Notes: a model not told the origin generated them from the letters alone. DNA of 64,000 bases from Malachius bipustulatus (GCA_910589415.1 OU342635.1:1488001-1552000), one strand, 5' to 3'. Positions 33,996 to 46,145 are shown, counted from the first letter of the stretch. Translations and numbers: made by a program.

Positions 33996-35484
33996 ATGCA
34001 TTTCAAACTCTTCTTTTCTCTCGTCGTTCTCGGCTGCTGTTCAGCCAGCTTGATCGGTCAGAAACTACTCACCGTCAACCACGATGGTTCCATGATGGGA
34101 ATAATGGCCCAGAATGGCATGAAGATGGAAATTATGGTCAACCAGATGATGGGAATCAACTCTTATGATGTTATGATCACTGGACCTCACATGATGACCA
34201 AAACCCTCCACATCAACGACAGAATGGGTAAGAGATGATTTTATTCTTCTTATTTTTTTTTATAAAATCAACCAATTTCTATAGTGCAATTCACATTTTA
34301 TATAAAAAAAATTGTTTTCATTCTTATTAAATTTTAACGCGCAACTTTCTTACTTACATTTCGCTTCCCTAAATTCTCAGGTGGTCAAGTCTTGGCCGAC
34401 TTATTCATGAAACACGAAGGCGTCGTCGACGAAATGACTTTCGAGAGGATGTTGTACAAAATTGAAATGTACGTCGAGCAAGGTATGATGGACCCCAAGA
34501 TGATGTTCGTCTTCCAAATGCTGAACCACGAAGAGCAGTCCTTCTACAACAGGGATCTCGATATGTACCTCCAAGACATGCTCTCCAAGCGTCAGTTCGG
34601 CGGTATGTACAGAACAATGCACCCAATGGGAATGGCCATGTTGAACAAGGAAGCTCAAATGGAGGCTGTCGTAGAAGCTGAGAGGGAAAACGAATTAACT
34701 CCCCGTATGATGATGGGCAACCAAATGATGTTCCGTCCATATGCTATGAACTACGAAATGAACACTCCCTCAGTCTGGAACAGAATGATGAACTACAGAA
34801 CCATGATGCCATACACCACCCAAAGGTAAGTTCGATCCAACTACTCATAAAGAAATTAAACCTAACGTAGTTAGCTACTTCCACAGGGGAATGGAATCAA
34901 CCATGTTGAACAAAATGATGAACCGCAAAATGATGGAACAACAAATGGAAAACCAAATGGAACACCAAATGATGACCAAGGAAATGATGATGAACCGCAT
35001 GGGAATGAACCAGGAAATGAACAACCAAATGGAAAACATGATGACTCGTAAGATGATGAACCAGATGGAAAATCAATATGAAAACGAAGACAAGGAAATG
35101 CCTCTTGGAAAGAGAATTTTCATTAAGAAAATCGAAGTTGCCCCCATGCACCAAATGAACAAAGAGAACATGGACAGCATGGACAACATGGACACCATGA
35201 CCACCATGGGAATGAACAACCAATTCTGGAACAGTGAGTTTACCTTTTTTTAAATCTTATCCTCCCCTTGTTTTTCAACCCCTGTTAATGCAGGAACTTA
35301 TATCTGATGAACGGTTTCTTTTCTTCCAGACTACATGATGAGGAATCAAATGAACAAGATGAACAACATGTTCTACGGACAGACCCCGGCCAACTACTAC
35401 GGATACCCCACCACCCAAAACAACATGTACATGCGCACGATGCGAATGCCAATGATGATGCGTATGCAAAACATGATGTACTAA
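33996..35484 (+). CDS. Secreted methionine-rich protein (cluster member B)
   Basis: Exons 33996-34227, 34381-34825, 34887-35233 and 35330-35484 give 392 residues (phases 1, 2, 1). Signal peptide MHFKLFFSLVVLGCCSA; exon 1 module ends MITGPHMMTKTLHINDRM; exon 2 opens with the shared block LFMKHEGVVDEMTFERMLYK ... PKMMFVFQML. A TPSVWNRMMNYRTMMPY motif corresponds to TPSVWN of gene A just before the same phase-2 intron. Exon 3 is extreme: 22 of its first 60 residues after the Arg-Gly junction are Met, in units like MEQQMENQMEHQ. Exon 4 is Met/Tyr/Asn-rich (YYGYPTTQNNMYMR). Strongly duplicated in gene C. Exon 3 lines up with the VEQQIEHEVEKEVE segment of the Tyr-rich gene, suggesting Met replaced other hydrophobics. 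Role not known; structural secretion or Met storage are both possible. Confidence 0.88.
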
Positions 35485-36015
35485 AGAACAAAAAAGACAA
35501 AATAAGAAACATAATTTATTAACAAAATAAATTTTATTTATTTGACGTATTGTTTTTTTACCCTAAAAAAAAACGGTTCAGTATTATATTTTAGACAGTA
35601 AGAATAAAACGTCTGGATAAATTCAATAATAGGGAAATGCAGGACTAAGTCAAGTTCACAACCCCGTCGATATTTGTTTTCCAATTTTCACTATTTTCCT
35701 CAAAATTTCAAATGTGGCAGGAGGTAAAAGAAAAGAAATAGTAAATTCGCAGTTTACTGATTCCTCTTTTGTCTTAAAGGGGTGGAAATAGTATCTACCA
35801 AATGAAAAATAGAAGAATTCTCAAATATCTTGAAACAACTGAAAAACTACAATTTTTATTTTCTCTATAGTTTCTTTATTATTTGAAGTTCAATTTGAAA
35901 ACTGACGTATTGACATTGCTTGACATTCTGTTTTATTGGTGTCACTTGATTATTCTATCTGCAACGGCACATCTAATTATATTTTTTTATTCTTCCCTTT
36001 ACAAAATTGTAACTT
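35485..36015. other. 3' flank of gene B
   Basis: Poly(A) signal aataaa at ~35525, followed by unannotated AT-rich DNA. Confidence 0.4.
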
Positions 36016-36960
36016 TCATCTTGATAAGACAAACACTTCAACAGCAGTTGAAGTGTTTACTGTTCTGTCGATTTCCATATTATCGTGCTCATTAAATTCT
36101 GTTTCTTTAATTATTTTTATTTTCTGAATATGTATTGATTTTTTGGGCATAATTTTATTAGCAACCTCAGTTTTATGGCTAATTGAGTCTGCGATATATC
36201 CTTCCACCACCGATGACGACTTCCACCCCCATGTCTTTTCATAACTGTAATATCCACACCCGGGGCATTTACTAATAATTTAGAAGACGTCCCTAGAAAC
36301 GAGTGATCGGTGTATTGACTTTGGTTAGGAATTTTAAGAAATTTAGCAATTTCATACGGAATTTTCGAGATTGTATGTTTCCCAACTACCTGATGGTTTA
36401 CACATCTGCCACGCTCATACCGATAAAAGAAGCGTTCATCTACAGCTTTCTTCGGTCGGAGTTACATATAACGATGAACACAATTTGACTACAAAATGAC
36501 ACAATTTTTAGTTTCCACATTTTTCGCTTTTAGATTATACAGTTCTGCATGCTCCAGCTAGCCCAAAAATAGCTACAACTTTTTTCATTACCTAGATATA
36601 TTTCGTCGGGAGCTTCTGATAAAAAATTAAAAACTTTGAAATTTCATCCTTTGTAAATACTTGAGACTTACGAGGCTGATATTCATCATTTTTTCTTTTT
36701 ATAAATGCCTTTAAGCGGTCAAATTTTGAAATGTCTAGTTTTTTATTAATAGAAATAGTTAGCTCCAATATGGAGTATTCTGACCATAATGTAGCAGCAG
36801 ACGGTGTCTTTGATTTTTCTAAGAAAAACGCCAGTAAAACATCTTCAGTTATTGTAGTAGCATCATTTTTTAGATTTACCGGCTGACGGACCAACGCCAT
36901 TATTAAACCAAAAGGGACATTGTTTTCTATAAGTAACTCCAAAACAGCCTGAATATTTTT
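36016..36960 (-). pseudogene. Crypton-type tyrosine recombinase remnant
   Basis: In order on the minus strand: VLLAFFLEKSKTPSAATLWS with SEYSILELTISINKKLDIS, then QPRKSQVFTKDEISKFL (N-terminal SAM-like core-binding part, 36592-36942). After a gap comes GKHTISKIPYEIAKFLKIPN, then YTDHSFLGTSSKLLVNAPGV and HGG-KSSSVVEGYIADSIS (~36130-36320). The last block matches the (Y/F)TGHCFRRTSAT...KRHGGWKSS.VAEGYI.DS signature of insect Crypton-like recombinases. The catalytic Arg of FRRTSA is replaced (FLGTSS), and the middle of the domain is deleted. Dead copy. Confidence 0.7.
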
Positions 36961-37189
36961 TATATTTTTTTTTGTAGTTTTTCTAATAATTAGTTTAATC
37001 TAACAGCTATTTTTCCGAAAGCTAGACATTTCGGTTCGAAAAGTGCATTTTTATTGTGTAAATTTTGAACAGTTTTTGAGATATGAAACTATTGTTGCAT
37101 TTTTAAGGCGTGGTTAATAATACCCTGTACAATAGAGTTTTCGATTTTTTTTTGAAGAGGTGATTCATTAGTGGGCAGTGTCCTTTCAG

Positions 37190-38290
37190 AAGTCCACTTT
37201 CCGATCTCAGCTGGTGTTTACTAAGCTTTTTCAGTTACATCTTCTCTGCTCCCTCTGCCCTTTACCCACCTAGTCGCTTGAACAGCACCCCAGTTAGGTT
37301 CAGGTAAGGTCTGCATTGAAGTTGCTCCATTTTCTCCCATGAGGAAAATTAGTTGTTGGCCTTTTGTGTCAGGTTTTCTGTCCACTAGGATCCACGTTTC
37401 TGATTTTTAATCCCTGGTTTTGAATTCCCAGTCTTTTTTGGATTTTTTCTGGTTCCTCTTGGGTCCCTGGTATCCACACTGGTGCTCTTATAGGTTTCGG
37501 AACGTCCAGGGTTCCATTTCCTTGACCACCCGCACTAGCCAGTCCTCTGTGGCCTGGTCAGCGCAGGAAGCCATGAGAAAGTCCCCTCTAAGCTGCAGTA
37601 CGGTTGTTTCGTTTCCTTGCTGGTCCCGGGTTTTGTTACACTGGGGTTCACCTTCAACCCTAGCTTTGTAGGTTCTCCAGTTTCCCCCTGGTTTTGTAGT
37701 TTCTACTCTTTTCTCAGTTTCCTGTGAGCGGGTCCTGAGAGTTTTTTGGGTGGGTCTTTCTTTTCAGAATCCCCTTCCCTTTTTGAATTAGGTGTGTTGA
37801 TCCGTTGGTCCATATGGCCCACGAGTAATGGAGCTATTAAAGAAATACCATACGCAGAGCTCCATACGTATGGTAGGCATTTATTTTCGAAGGTGCGCCA
37901 CTTCTTCGAGGTTGAATCCAGAAGGAACTGATCTACTATTCAGCCACGCATCCTTTTAGCCTGGGTTCCCGCCGTAGGATTTAGGTTCTTTTGGTTCAGG
38001 CGGTAAAGCGCCTAGACCCCCGTATTCCTCTGTTCGCGAGATGTGACCTCGACAACAAAGTTTTACGGTCTTTCGGAGAGTCCACTTTCGTACGTTCTCC
38101 GGCATCGTTATAACCCCTGTGCAGACCTTTAGTCACGACACGACAACTAGTTGGGGGAGGTGGTCCGCGGCAGGGCTTTTTGAGCTGCCAGTCTGGAGTT
38201 TTAAATCCGACGAGCTCTATCACCGCTGCTAACCTTACTCACTATAAGGCCGTGCCCTATCCGCCACCTGTGACGCGCCTGATGGGTACC
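37190..38290 (-). mobile_element. Retroelement remnant with DUF4780-like protein fragment
   Basis: This ~1.1 kb is distinctly richer in GC than its surroundings. Minus-strand text includes TVLQLRGDFLMASCADQATE followed by DWLVRVVKEMEPW and, further down, a block like DRKPDTKGQQLIFLM. This pattern (LRGD..LA.CAD..TE.WL......PW ... KGQ.L.F) is typical of the DUF4780 proteins found with insect retroelements. 37996-38223 on - may be another part of the same element. Stops and shifts throughout. Confidence 0.5.
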
Positions 38291-38434
38291 TCAACCACAC
38301 AGGATTTTACTACATAGGTATAATACATAAATGTATGAGGCTGTGACATGTGGGCGAATGGACAAATAATGGACATGACGAATTGACTTCTACATCACTT
38401 CCTTCCAATAAGAGACATGATAAAGCATAAAGAC

Positions 38435-40460
38435 GGATTTTTTTACCTTTTGTCAGAAACTAATTTTAGAGAAAGCGGTAAAATTTTTCTGAAATTCTTA
38501 TTCCTCTATTATTATAGGCTAGGTATATTAGAATTCCCAGAGGAAAGTTTTGCTATAATTTTGATTTTCTCACCCTTGATGTTTCTTGATTTTCGCTGAA
38601 CACGAATTTCAAGTTTGCTGACAATAATTTGGACCGGAACTTTGTGTTTCTTTTGCACTTTTTGCCCAAATTTTTGTAATTTTTTTTCAGTTTTTAGTCT
38701 AAATCTCGGAAAGGGAAGGTTTTTTTGACAACCCCGTCCTATACAAAATTAAAGTAGACAAAATTTTCCACATTTTTCATAAAAAGAAGTTTCCTTTAGA
38801 TGGATAATTTTTTAATAAAAAATTTGCTGGTAGAGCGCGCCAAAAAATCATATTCCCATTACATTGCATTGGGCTTTGGAAAGTTTTGCCATAGTTTTGA
38901 TGTGTTATTGGGTTACTGAACACGAATTTGGAGTTTGTTAGCAAAAATTTGGCACGGAGCTATGTTTTTTTTTGCACTTTTTGTCCAATTTTCTGCCTCT
39001 TTTTAAATTTTTTATCTAAACCTCAAAAAGGTAGGACTTTTCGAAAAGTCTTTTCGAAGCAAAATTGAATGAGACAAAATCTCTCACATTTCTTATAAAA
39101 AACGTTTTCTTGGAAGACTAATCGATCCGCCGGTAGAGCGCGCCAAAAAAATACAAATTTCCATTGCGATTGGTTCTGGAACATTTTGCTATAGTTTTGT
39201 TTTTCTCACCCTCCATTGATATTCTCACCCTCCGTATTTTTTGGGTCGCTGAACACGAATTTGGAGTTTGTTGGCAAAAATTTGGCACGGAACTTTGTTT
39301 TTTTGCACTTTTTGTCCAAATTTCTGCCCTTTTTTCAATTTTTGCTCTAAATCTCAAAAAGGTAGGATTTTTTCGACAAGTCTGTTCTATACAGAGAATT
39401 AAAGGAGACAAAATTTCCTACATTTCTCATTATTTTTTTTTAAGGCTAACCGTTCCGCCCCTAGAGCTTGCAAAAGTACCAAAGATTTCCCATTGCGTGA
39501 GGTTTTGGAAAGTTTTGCCTTAGTTTTAGCTTTCTCGCTCTCTATGTTTCTTGGGTGAACTAGAACACGAATTTGGAGTTTGCTGACAACATTTAGCCCG
39601 GAACTGTTTTTTTTGCACTTTTTTCAAATTTTTCTCTAAATCTCAAACTGGTAGGATTTTTTCAATAAGCATTTTTTCAACCGGCATTTCCGCCGGTAGA
39701 GCGCGCAAAAAAAACAAGTTTCCATTGCGTGGGGTTTTGCAAAGTTTTGCTACAGTTTTGATTTTCTCACCTTCCGTCTTTTTTGTGTCATGAACACTGA
39801 TGTTTGCGGACAATAATAATTAAGTTAGTATCTATATAACTTTGTTTTTTTTGCACTTTTTGCCAAAATTTAGTATTTTTTTTTTAGTTATTGGCCTAGA
39901 TCTTAGAAAGGAAAGGTTTTTTTGACAAGTCCGCTCCATACAAAATTCAGTAGACAAAATTTTCTACATTTTTCATAAAAGACGTTTTTTTGGAAGACTA
40001 ACCGTTCTACCGGTAGAGCGCGCCAAAAACATATCTATTCCCATTTTGTGGAGCTTTGGAAAGTTTTTCCTATAGTCGATTTTCATACCCTCTTAGGTTT
40101 TTGGGTCGCTGAACACGAATTTCAAGTTTACTGGGATAAATTTCTTCAGGAACTTTTTTTTTCAATTTTTGCCACTTTTCACTAAACATGGGAATATGTT
40201 TTCTTGGCGCACTCTACCGGCGGAACGGTTAGTCTTCCAAAAAACCGTTTTTAGTGATAAATGTAGGAAATTTTGTATACTTTAATTTGGTAAAGAGTGG
40301 ACTTGTTGAAAAAAAGCTTCCTTTCTAATATTTAGGCCAAGAAAATTTAAAAAAATTCAAAAATTTGGAGAAAAAATGCAAAAAAAAACAAAGTTCCGAA
40401 GCAAATTTTTGCCGGCAAACTTGAAATTCGTGTTTGACGCAGAAAACATATTAGAGGGTG
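38435..40460. repeat. Satellite-like tandem array, ~300-bp unit, with an inverted terminal copy
   Basis: The landmark ggtagagcgcgcc recurs at ~38831, 39133, (39464, diverged), 39695 and 40013. The order of words between landmarks is the same each time: cccattgcgtgg..ttttgcaaagtttt, ctcaccct, gctgaacacgaatttggagttt, ttggcacggaactttg, aatctcaaaaaggtagg, gacaaaattt.ctacatttctcat. From ~40190 the sequence runs in reverse orientation (gcgcactctaccggcggaacgg, then aaacttgaaattcgtgttt). About 5 direct units plus 1 inverted. Confidence 0.85.
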
Positions 40461-41215
40461 AGAAAACTAAAAGTATGACAAAAAATTACGCTTAAACCAC
40501 ATTTTTTCCATGATAATAAACATTTACCAATTTTTTGACCAGGCAGACAGACAGACAACCAAGTCTTTGTTTTTTACGGAACCTGGAAGATTTAAAGCAA
40601 GATTTGAAATGCAAGGGTATAGATAAGTTTTATATATGAATGCAAATAAATCAGGGACTACATTTACCTATTATTGTTATTCAGCGTTAAAAAGTACTTA
40701 TGTTAAAAGTCTATCAAAATGCGTCAAATAATCATCACAAATCAAAATTTACAAATCTATAGGTACCTATTAAAACGGCGGCAGAGTTTTTTGGTCCCAG
40801 GTTCTTAAAAAACACACTTTTCTCCTTCTCATTTCTATAATTTGGCTTAAAAAAAAAATTTTCTTTGTTATACCTACACATAAATGGTCCCATACTAGCC
40901 TTGCTTAAAGAGATAACTTTATTTGTTTAGTTTCATTATTATCATGTTTACCGCATAAGTAAAAATTATGTTATTAAACTAATTACTAATTAGTAATAAG
41001 ATAAAAACAATTAATACAAAGTACATTATGTTTTCACTTAGCTACAAATTGCAAAAGCAAAAATTAAATGGAAAAAATTGACCTCGCTGATCTTGTCCTA
41101 TCGAGGTTCAACTACCTATGTCCGCAATCGAACCAAATAATAAATTGACATTTCCAAATAGGAATATCCTTTCTGTGGAAAACAGGATTGTTACAAAATT
41201 CGAAAATAAAGATAA
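40461..41215. other. Upstream region of gene C
   Basis: 40945-41160 is homologous to 33685-33905 upstream of gene B (gtttaccgcataagta..., ttgacctcgctgatcttg..., cgaggttcaactacctatgt). No separate gene. Confidence 0.45.
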
Positions 41216-41222
41216 CATTTCA

Positions 41223-41268
41223 GTATATAACATCACGGACTCTCTGGTTACGGTACACTTAGTCCGAC
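41223..41268 (+). promoter_or_regulatory. Core promoter of Met-rich gene C
   Basis: tatataa at 41224-41230 and an initiator-like ggtacacttagtccga at ~41253; ATG at 41286. Much of the flank differs from gene B, but these two motifs are kept. Confidence 0.55.
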
Positions 41269-41285
41269 TTGTCTCAACTACCAAG

Positions 41286-42721
41286 ATGCATTTCAAACTC
41301 TTCTTTTCTCTCGTCGTTCTCGGCTGCTGTTCAGCCAGTCTGATCGGTCAGAAACTACTCACCGTCAACCACGATGGCTCCATGATGGGAATAATGGCCC
41401 AGAATGGCATGAAGATGGAAATTATGGTCAACCAGATGATGGGAATCAACTCTTATGATGTTATGATCACTGGACCTCACATGATGACCAAAACCCTCCA
41501 CATCAACGACAGAATGGGTAAGAGATGATTTTATTCTTCTTATTTTTTTTTTATAAAATCAACCAATTTCTATAGTGCAATTCACATTTTATATAAAAAA
41601 ATTGTTTTCATTCTTATTAAATTTAACAGCAACTTTCTTACTTACATTTCGCTTCCCTAAATTCTCAGGTGGTCAAATCTTGGCCGACTTATTCATGAAA
41701 CACGAAGGCGTCGTCGACGAAATGACTTTCGAGAGGATGTTGTACAAAATTGAAATGTACGTCGAGCAAGGTATGATGGACCCCAAGATGCTGTTCGTCT
41801 TCCAAATGCTGAACCACGAAGAGCAGTCCTTCTACAACAGGGATCTCGATATGTACCTCCAAGACATGCTCTCCAAGCGTCAGTTCGGCGGTATGTACAG
41901 AACAATGCACCCAATGGGAATGGCCATGTTGAACAAGGAAGCTCAAATGGAGGCTGTCGTAGAAGCTGAGAGGGAAAACGAATTAACTCCCCGTATGATG
42001 ATGGGCAACCAAATGATGTTCCGTCCATATGCTATGAACTACGAAATGAACACTCCCTCAGTCTGGAACAGAATGATGAACTACAGAACCATGATGCCCT
42101 ACACCACCCAAAGGTAAGTTCGATCCAATTTTCCATAAAGAAATGAGACATAACGTAGTTATTTTCGCAGGGGAATGGACTCAACCATGTTGAACAAAAT
42201 GATGAACCGCAAAATGATGGAACAACAAATGGAAAACCAAATGGAACACCAAATGACCAAGGAAATGATGATGAACCGCATGGGAATGAACCAGGAAATG
42301 AACAGCCAAATGGAAAACATGATGACTCGCAAGATGATGAATCAGATGGAAAATCAATATGAAAACGAAGAGCCTCTTGGAAAGAGAATATTCATGAAGA
42401 AAATAGAAGTTGCTCCCATGCACCAAATGAACATGGACAACATGGACACCATGACCACCATGGGAATGAACAACCAATTCTGGAACAGTGAGTTCAAGTT
42501 TTTTAAAATCTTATCATCCCATTGTTAATGCAAAAAAATATCTAATGAACAATTTCTTCTTTTTAGACTACATGATGATGAATCAAATGAACAAGATGAA
42601 CACCATGCTCTACGGACAGACCCCGGCCAACTACTACGGATACCCCACCACCCAAAACAACATGTACATGCGCATGATGCGAATGCCAATGATGATGCGA
42701 ATGCAAAACATGATGTACTAA
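41286..42721 (+). CDS. Secreted methionine-rich protein (cluster member C), paralogue of B
   Basis: Exons 41286-41517, 41669-42113, 42171-42487 and 42567-42721 give 382 residues. Exons 1 and 2 encode virtually the same protein as gene B (one Met to Leu change is visible, PKMLFVF against PKMMFVF). Intron 1 is also almost identical. Exon 3 lacks 10 codons in total relative to B (30 nt, in frame) and has several substitutions. Introns 2 and 3 differ clearly. Exon 4 again ends MMMRMQNMMY. The longer frame starting 41118 is rejected because it runs through the promoter and destroys the signal peptide start. Poly(A) signal near 42762. Confidence 0.88.
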
Positions 42722-42769
42722 AAACAAAAATTACAAAATAATTTTACTCTATGATAACAAATAAAATAT

Positions 42770-44640
42770 AAATATTTACTATACCTAATGTTTTTTATTC
42801 CTATTCTCCCCAATTTTTGGATACTTAGATATTCACCACTAAAATTTCTGCGACAAGTATTTAAATGACTTATGACTGTGAACTTATTCCTTTTTTGCTT
42901 CCAAGCAATACTCATTTTTACGGAGCCTCACGTTTTTGTCTTCTGTTAATTGAGAAATTGTTGAAAGAAAACCAGGTACATTTTAAAAAAGACCACAATT
43001 AAAAAAAAATGTAAGGGACAGTGAAGCAATTTGGTCCACATCGATTTTCTCATGAAAATTTCGTTTCAAACAAAATGGACAAAAGAGACAAAATGCTTTC
43101 GAAATTTTTTTCTTCCACTTTGGCCCACATCGATTTAGTATTTGTCTAATGGCTTAATATCGGAGAAAAAACGATAAAAAAATTGAATGGATCAATTTTG
43201 GGTTTCCTTACTTTCACAAAGTTGGTGTCTTTCCAGTCTTACTGTATCATTTGAAAGGCTGGACTCTGAATAAGAAAATCTAAAGGAAATTGGAAGATCA
43301 GAAGATGTGAACATATACGATAGATGTTTACCGAGAATCTTACCTGGAATCTTCTATACATATCCGAAAATCTGGATAAGGTCAAACGAGGCAAGTCTTG
43401 AACAGCATGAACAAAAAAGTAATTTTTGTGTACAGTCAAAAAAATAAAGCCTGAATCCCTGCACATCTCCCGAAACTCCAAATATGAATTTCTACAGCTT
43501 TCATGCAGGGAAAAATCACAGACCGTAGAGGTGTCGGCTGAAGTAACATTGCCTGGCTATATAATTTACGGGAATGGTTTGGTCTGTCTTCCGTTGAACA
43601 ACTGTTTCGCACAGCCGTCTCTAAGATTAGAATAGCCATGATGATCAGCAACCTCCAAAGGAGACCCTGAGACCAAGTCTGATGAGAACAAAAAACTGAT
43701 AAGAGAAACGATTTTTTTATCGCGCCACCTCTGAAAGTGTGCGTTTCGATAGGTAACAGCTTGCTGAATGACGAGTATTGCACACAGCGGCTCGCTTCAA
43801 AGTGTACCAATTTTTCCAGCCCGCTATCCACTCTTTTTCAGTCTTAGTGCCGAGGAGACAAAGTTTCATGGTTGTTAGTAGTTGCTGTTAACGGCAGTTG
43901 ACGCAACTCCAGAGATCTAACCACGATACATGCATATGTTTCAAGCAAGTCGAAGCGCGCTAAAACAATAATAACTATATCGTTTTGATTGTGTATGATT
44001 TTCTTAGTCTTAATATAGGTACCTACAACCTTAGTATGTACATTCAAGTTTTCAGTATTATAACGCGATCACGCTAAAAAATATCGTGTATATCTCAGCC
44101 GTACCGAAGCACATTCAAGCTCACATGACATCGTCCCTCGCTCTAAGCGCTCGGACCGATATGACGTTATACTTGCTGAAATGATTTCTATAATTTAAGA
44201 GACTGTATCTTTTATTGTTTACGGGATCCGAAAGGTGTGCAAGTTATAAGTGACGACCGTGTATAAAATCCAAATAGGTAGTCAGTAACTGACAATGCAG
44301 AGTAAAGTACGATAGTACAAAACGTTAGGCAACACAGTTAACGCGTAAAATTTACTGATAGCTGACGTCATCGAGTAGTCATTACTTTAATTTTCTACAT
44401 TTTCTACATTGTCCTTCAAGTGTTTTAATTGAAAATAAAATGCTCATAGCTTCATATTATTATCGTTATTGTAAAAAAAATCTTCTCTCATTTTTCCATA
44501 ATTCTAAACCTAGAGACATTTTTTGCAAAAATGAATTTGCTAAATTTGTTGCAAGTTTACAGTCCGAAAAGGACGCCTTAAATTCTAAGAAGAATTTTTT
44601 TTAAATAAAGACGAATTTTCTCAATTAAAAGGTTGAAATG
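42770..44640. other. Intergenic between genes C and D, no gene seen
   Basis: AT-rich to about 43400, then 43430-44160 is closer to even composition. Minus-strand frames there (43436-43831) read protein-like only in pieces (YSSFSKLLPIETHTFRGGAI) and need frame changes, so this may be an old transposase that I cannot identify. Confidence 0.35.
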
Positions 44641-44748
44641 GATAATAGAAAAACCAAAGGAATTTTTATACTTTTATTTCAAAATATAATTAACCAATAA
44701 TTATATAATTGAAAATATGTAGTTATAGGTATCGGGATCATGATGTTT

Positions 44749-46135
44749 TCACCAAAAATTCCTGCCGCAAGAGCAACCACCAGCACCGGCACCAAGAGCA
44801 TTAGCCTTACAAAGGTTAACACATACGTGTTTATTCAGGCCTTCTTTCCATGCGTTGTGACAATACTCCTCGCAACAATGCTCACATCGTTTTGAAACCT
44901 CTTCTGCTCCTTCGAATATTTGAAATTTCTTATCCCGCCATTCCAATGGATGTTGCTCGTGCTCCCGCCAGTACAAGTGATGGTTTCCGCAATAACAAAG
45001 CGAATCTTCATCGTTCAAACATTTAGACAAGCAATCTACTTCACGTCCCCAAAAAACGTCCCCCTTTTGGCAACGACTAAGACAGCAATTCACACATCGT
45101 GGCCTGTTTTCACAGCGACAATCACTTGAAGCACCCGTAAGACAATTACCTAGACAATCTTGGTGATTTCTAACTCCAAATATCTTCAGAGTTCCACATT
45201 TCTTCTCGCAGCAATCTAGACAGCTACTTTTATGGTGATGATATCTACTTGTCTCAATTTCATGATGCCTGGAGCAATCACACTCGTCGTTGTTTTTATT
45301 AGTTAAGCATTGCTCCAAGCAGTCCTCGAGATTTCCTCTGAGAGTTCCAAAAATATTCTTATGGTGACATCGTTCGTTACAGCAAGAAATGCAACGATCT
45401 TCGTCTTGTTGATTATGGTGGTGTGGGTGTGTATGATGATGATGATGATGGGCTTCTTCTAAGTGGCTTTCAAAGTTTAAAGGATTCAAATTGCCCATTA
45501 AAATTGGTTTGAAACAATCACATTCATTTGTGACGTCACTGATACAATTTTCAATACAACTCTGGTGACTCCTTATCCCCCAACCCCACAATAAAGCGTT
45601 CTGGCATTTCATTTCACAGCATGAGCTGCAATCGTTTCTCTCGATCAAATTATTACTCTTCAAATCGGTATTATGGATGAAGCCTAATTTTCTGAAGAAT
45701 CCCAAAACTCTCTCGTCCAAAACACCTCTTTGGGAGTAATGTTGTAAAGTGTGAATTACATGTTGGAAAGAACCATCATCCAATACTCCTCGGTTTTGTG
45801 CCAGTATATCAAGCAAAATTTGATATTCTGTAAATATGAAAGATCTAAATTAGTTCCAAGATGATAAAAGTAGTTTTGATCACTATGTTAATCTTACCAA
45901 CTTCGGCATTTGACTGAATGGTTGTTGGAAAATCATGAGGTCCGGATAATGTTATTTCCCAGCCGTTTGGCCCGGTTAACTTGCCAAAAGGTGACTTTCT
46001 CAGGTCGATTCTTCTACCATTATGAGAGAGTATATGGGCTGTGTTTTGGTCGGGGTTGAGAGATATTCTGTAAGCTCCCCAATAAGCGGAGCAGCACCCT
46101 AAAACCACAACGAGAGTTATGAGTTTACCTAACAT
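44749..46135 (-). CDS. Secreted cysteine-rich protein with five 8-Cys modules (cluster member D)
   Basis: Exon 1 46135-45898 and exon 2 45827-44749 give 438 residues; the intron is phase 1 at the same position as in the paralogues. Signal peptide MLGKLITLVVVLGCCSA; the exon 1 module ends ITLSGPHDFPTTIQSNAEV; exon 2 opens LLDILAQNRGVLDDGSFQHV, the shared block. From residue ~146 five modules follow the pattern C-x2-C-C-x3-C-x(12-15)-C-x3-C-x(7-11)-C-x-C, 40 cysteines in all. They are separated by short linkers, one very His-rich (HHHHHHTHPHHH). Trp and Gly occur within loops. There is no third exon. Poly(A) signal (minus) near 44673-44678. The regular cysteines suggest disulfide-stabilised or metal-binding units (with His) in a secreted material. 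No named cysteine domain was recognised. Confidence 0.87.
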
Positions 46136-46145
46136 TGCGCTGTTA

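Noticed and set aside
34401..35223. Minus-strand frames rich in His and Val opposite gene B (and the same opposite gene C at 41689-42477)
   Set aside because: ATG-rich coding on the plus strand gives CAT (His) codons on the other strand; they have no signal peptide and do not respect the introns.
37420..37931. Plus-strand frames in the GC-richer block
   Set aside because: The minus strand shows a recognisable DUF4780-like retroelement pattern; the plus frames lack domain-like features.
41118..41285. Longer start for gene C at 41118
   Set aside because: It would run through the TATA box and initiator and put 56 residues before the signal peptide; gene B has no equivalent.
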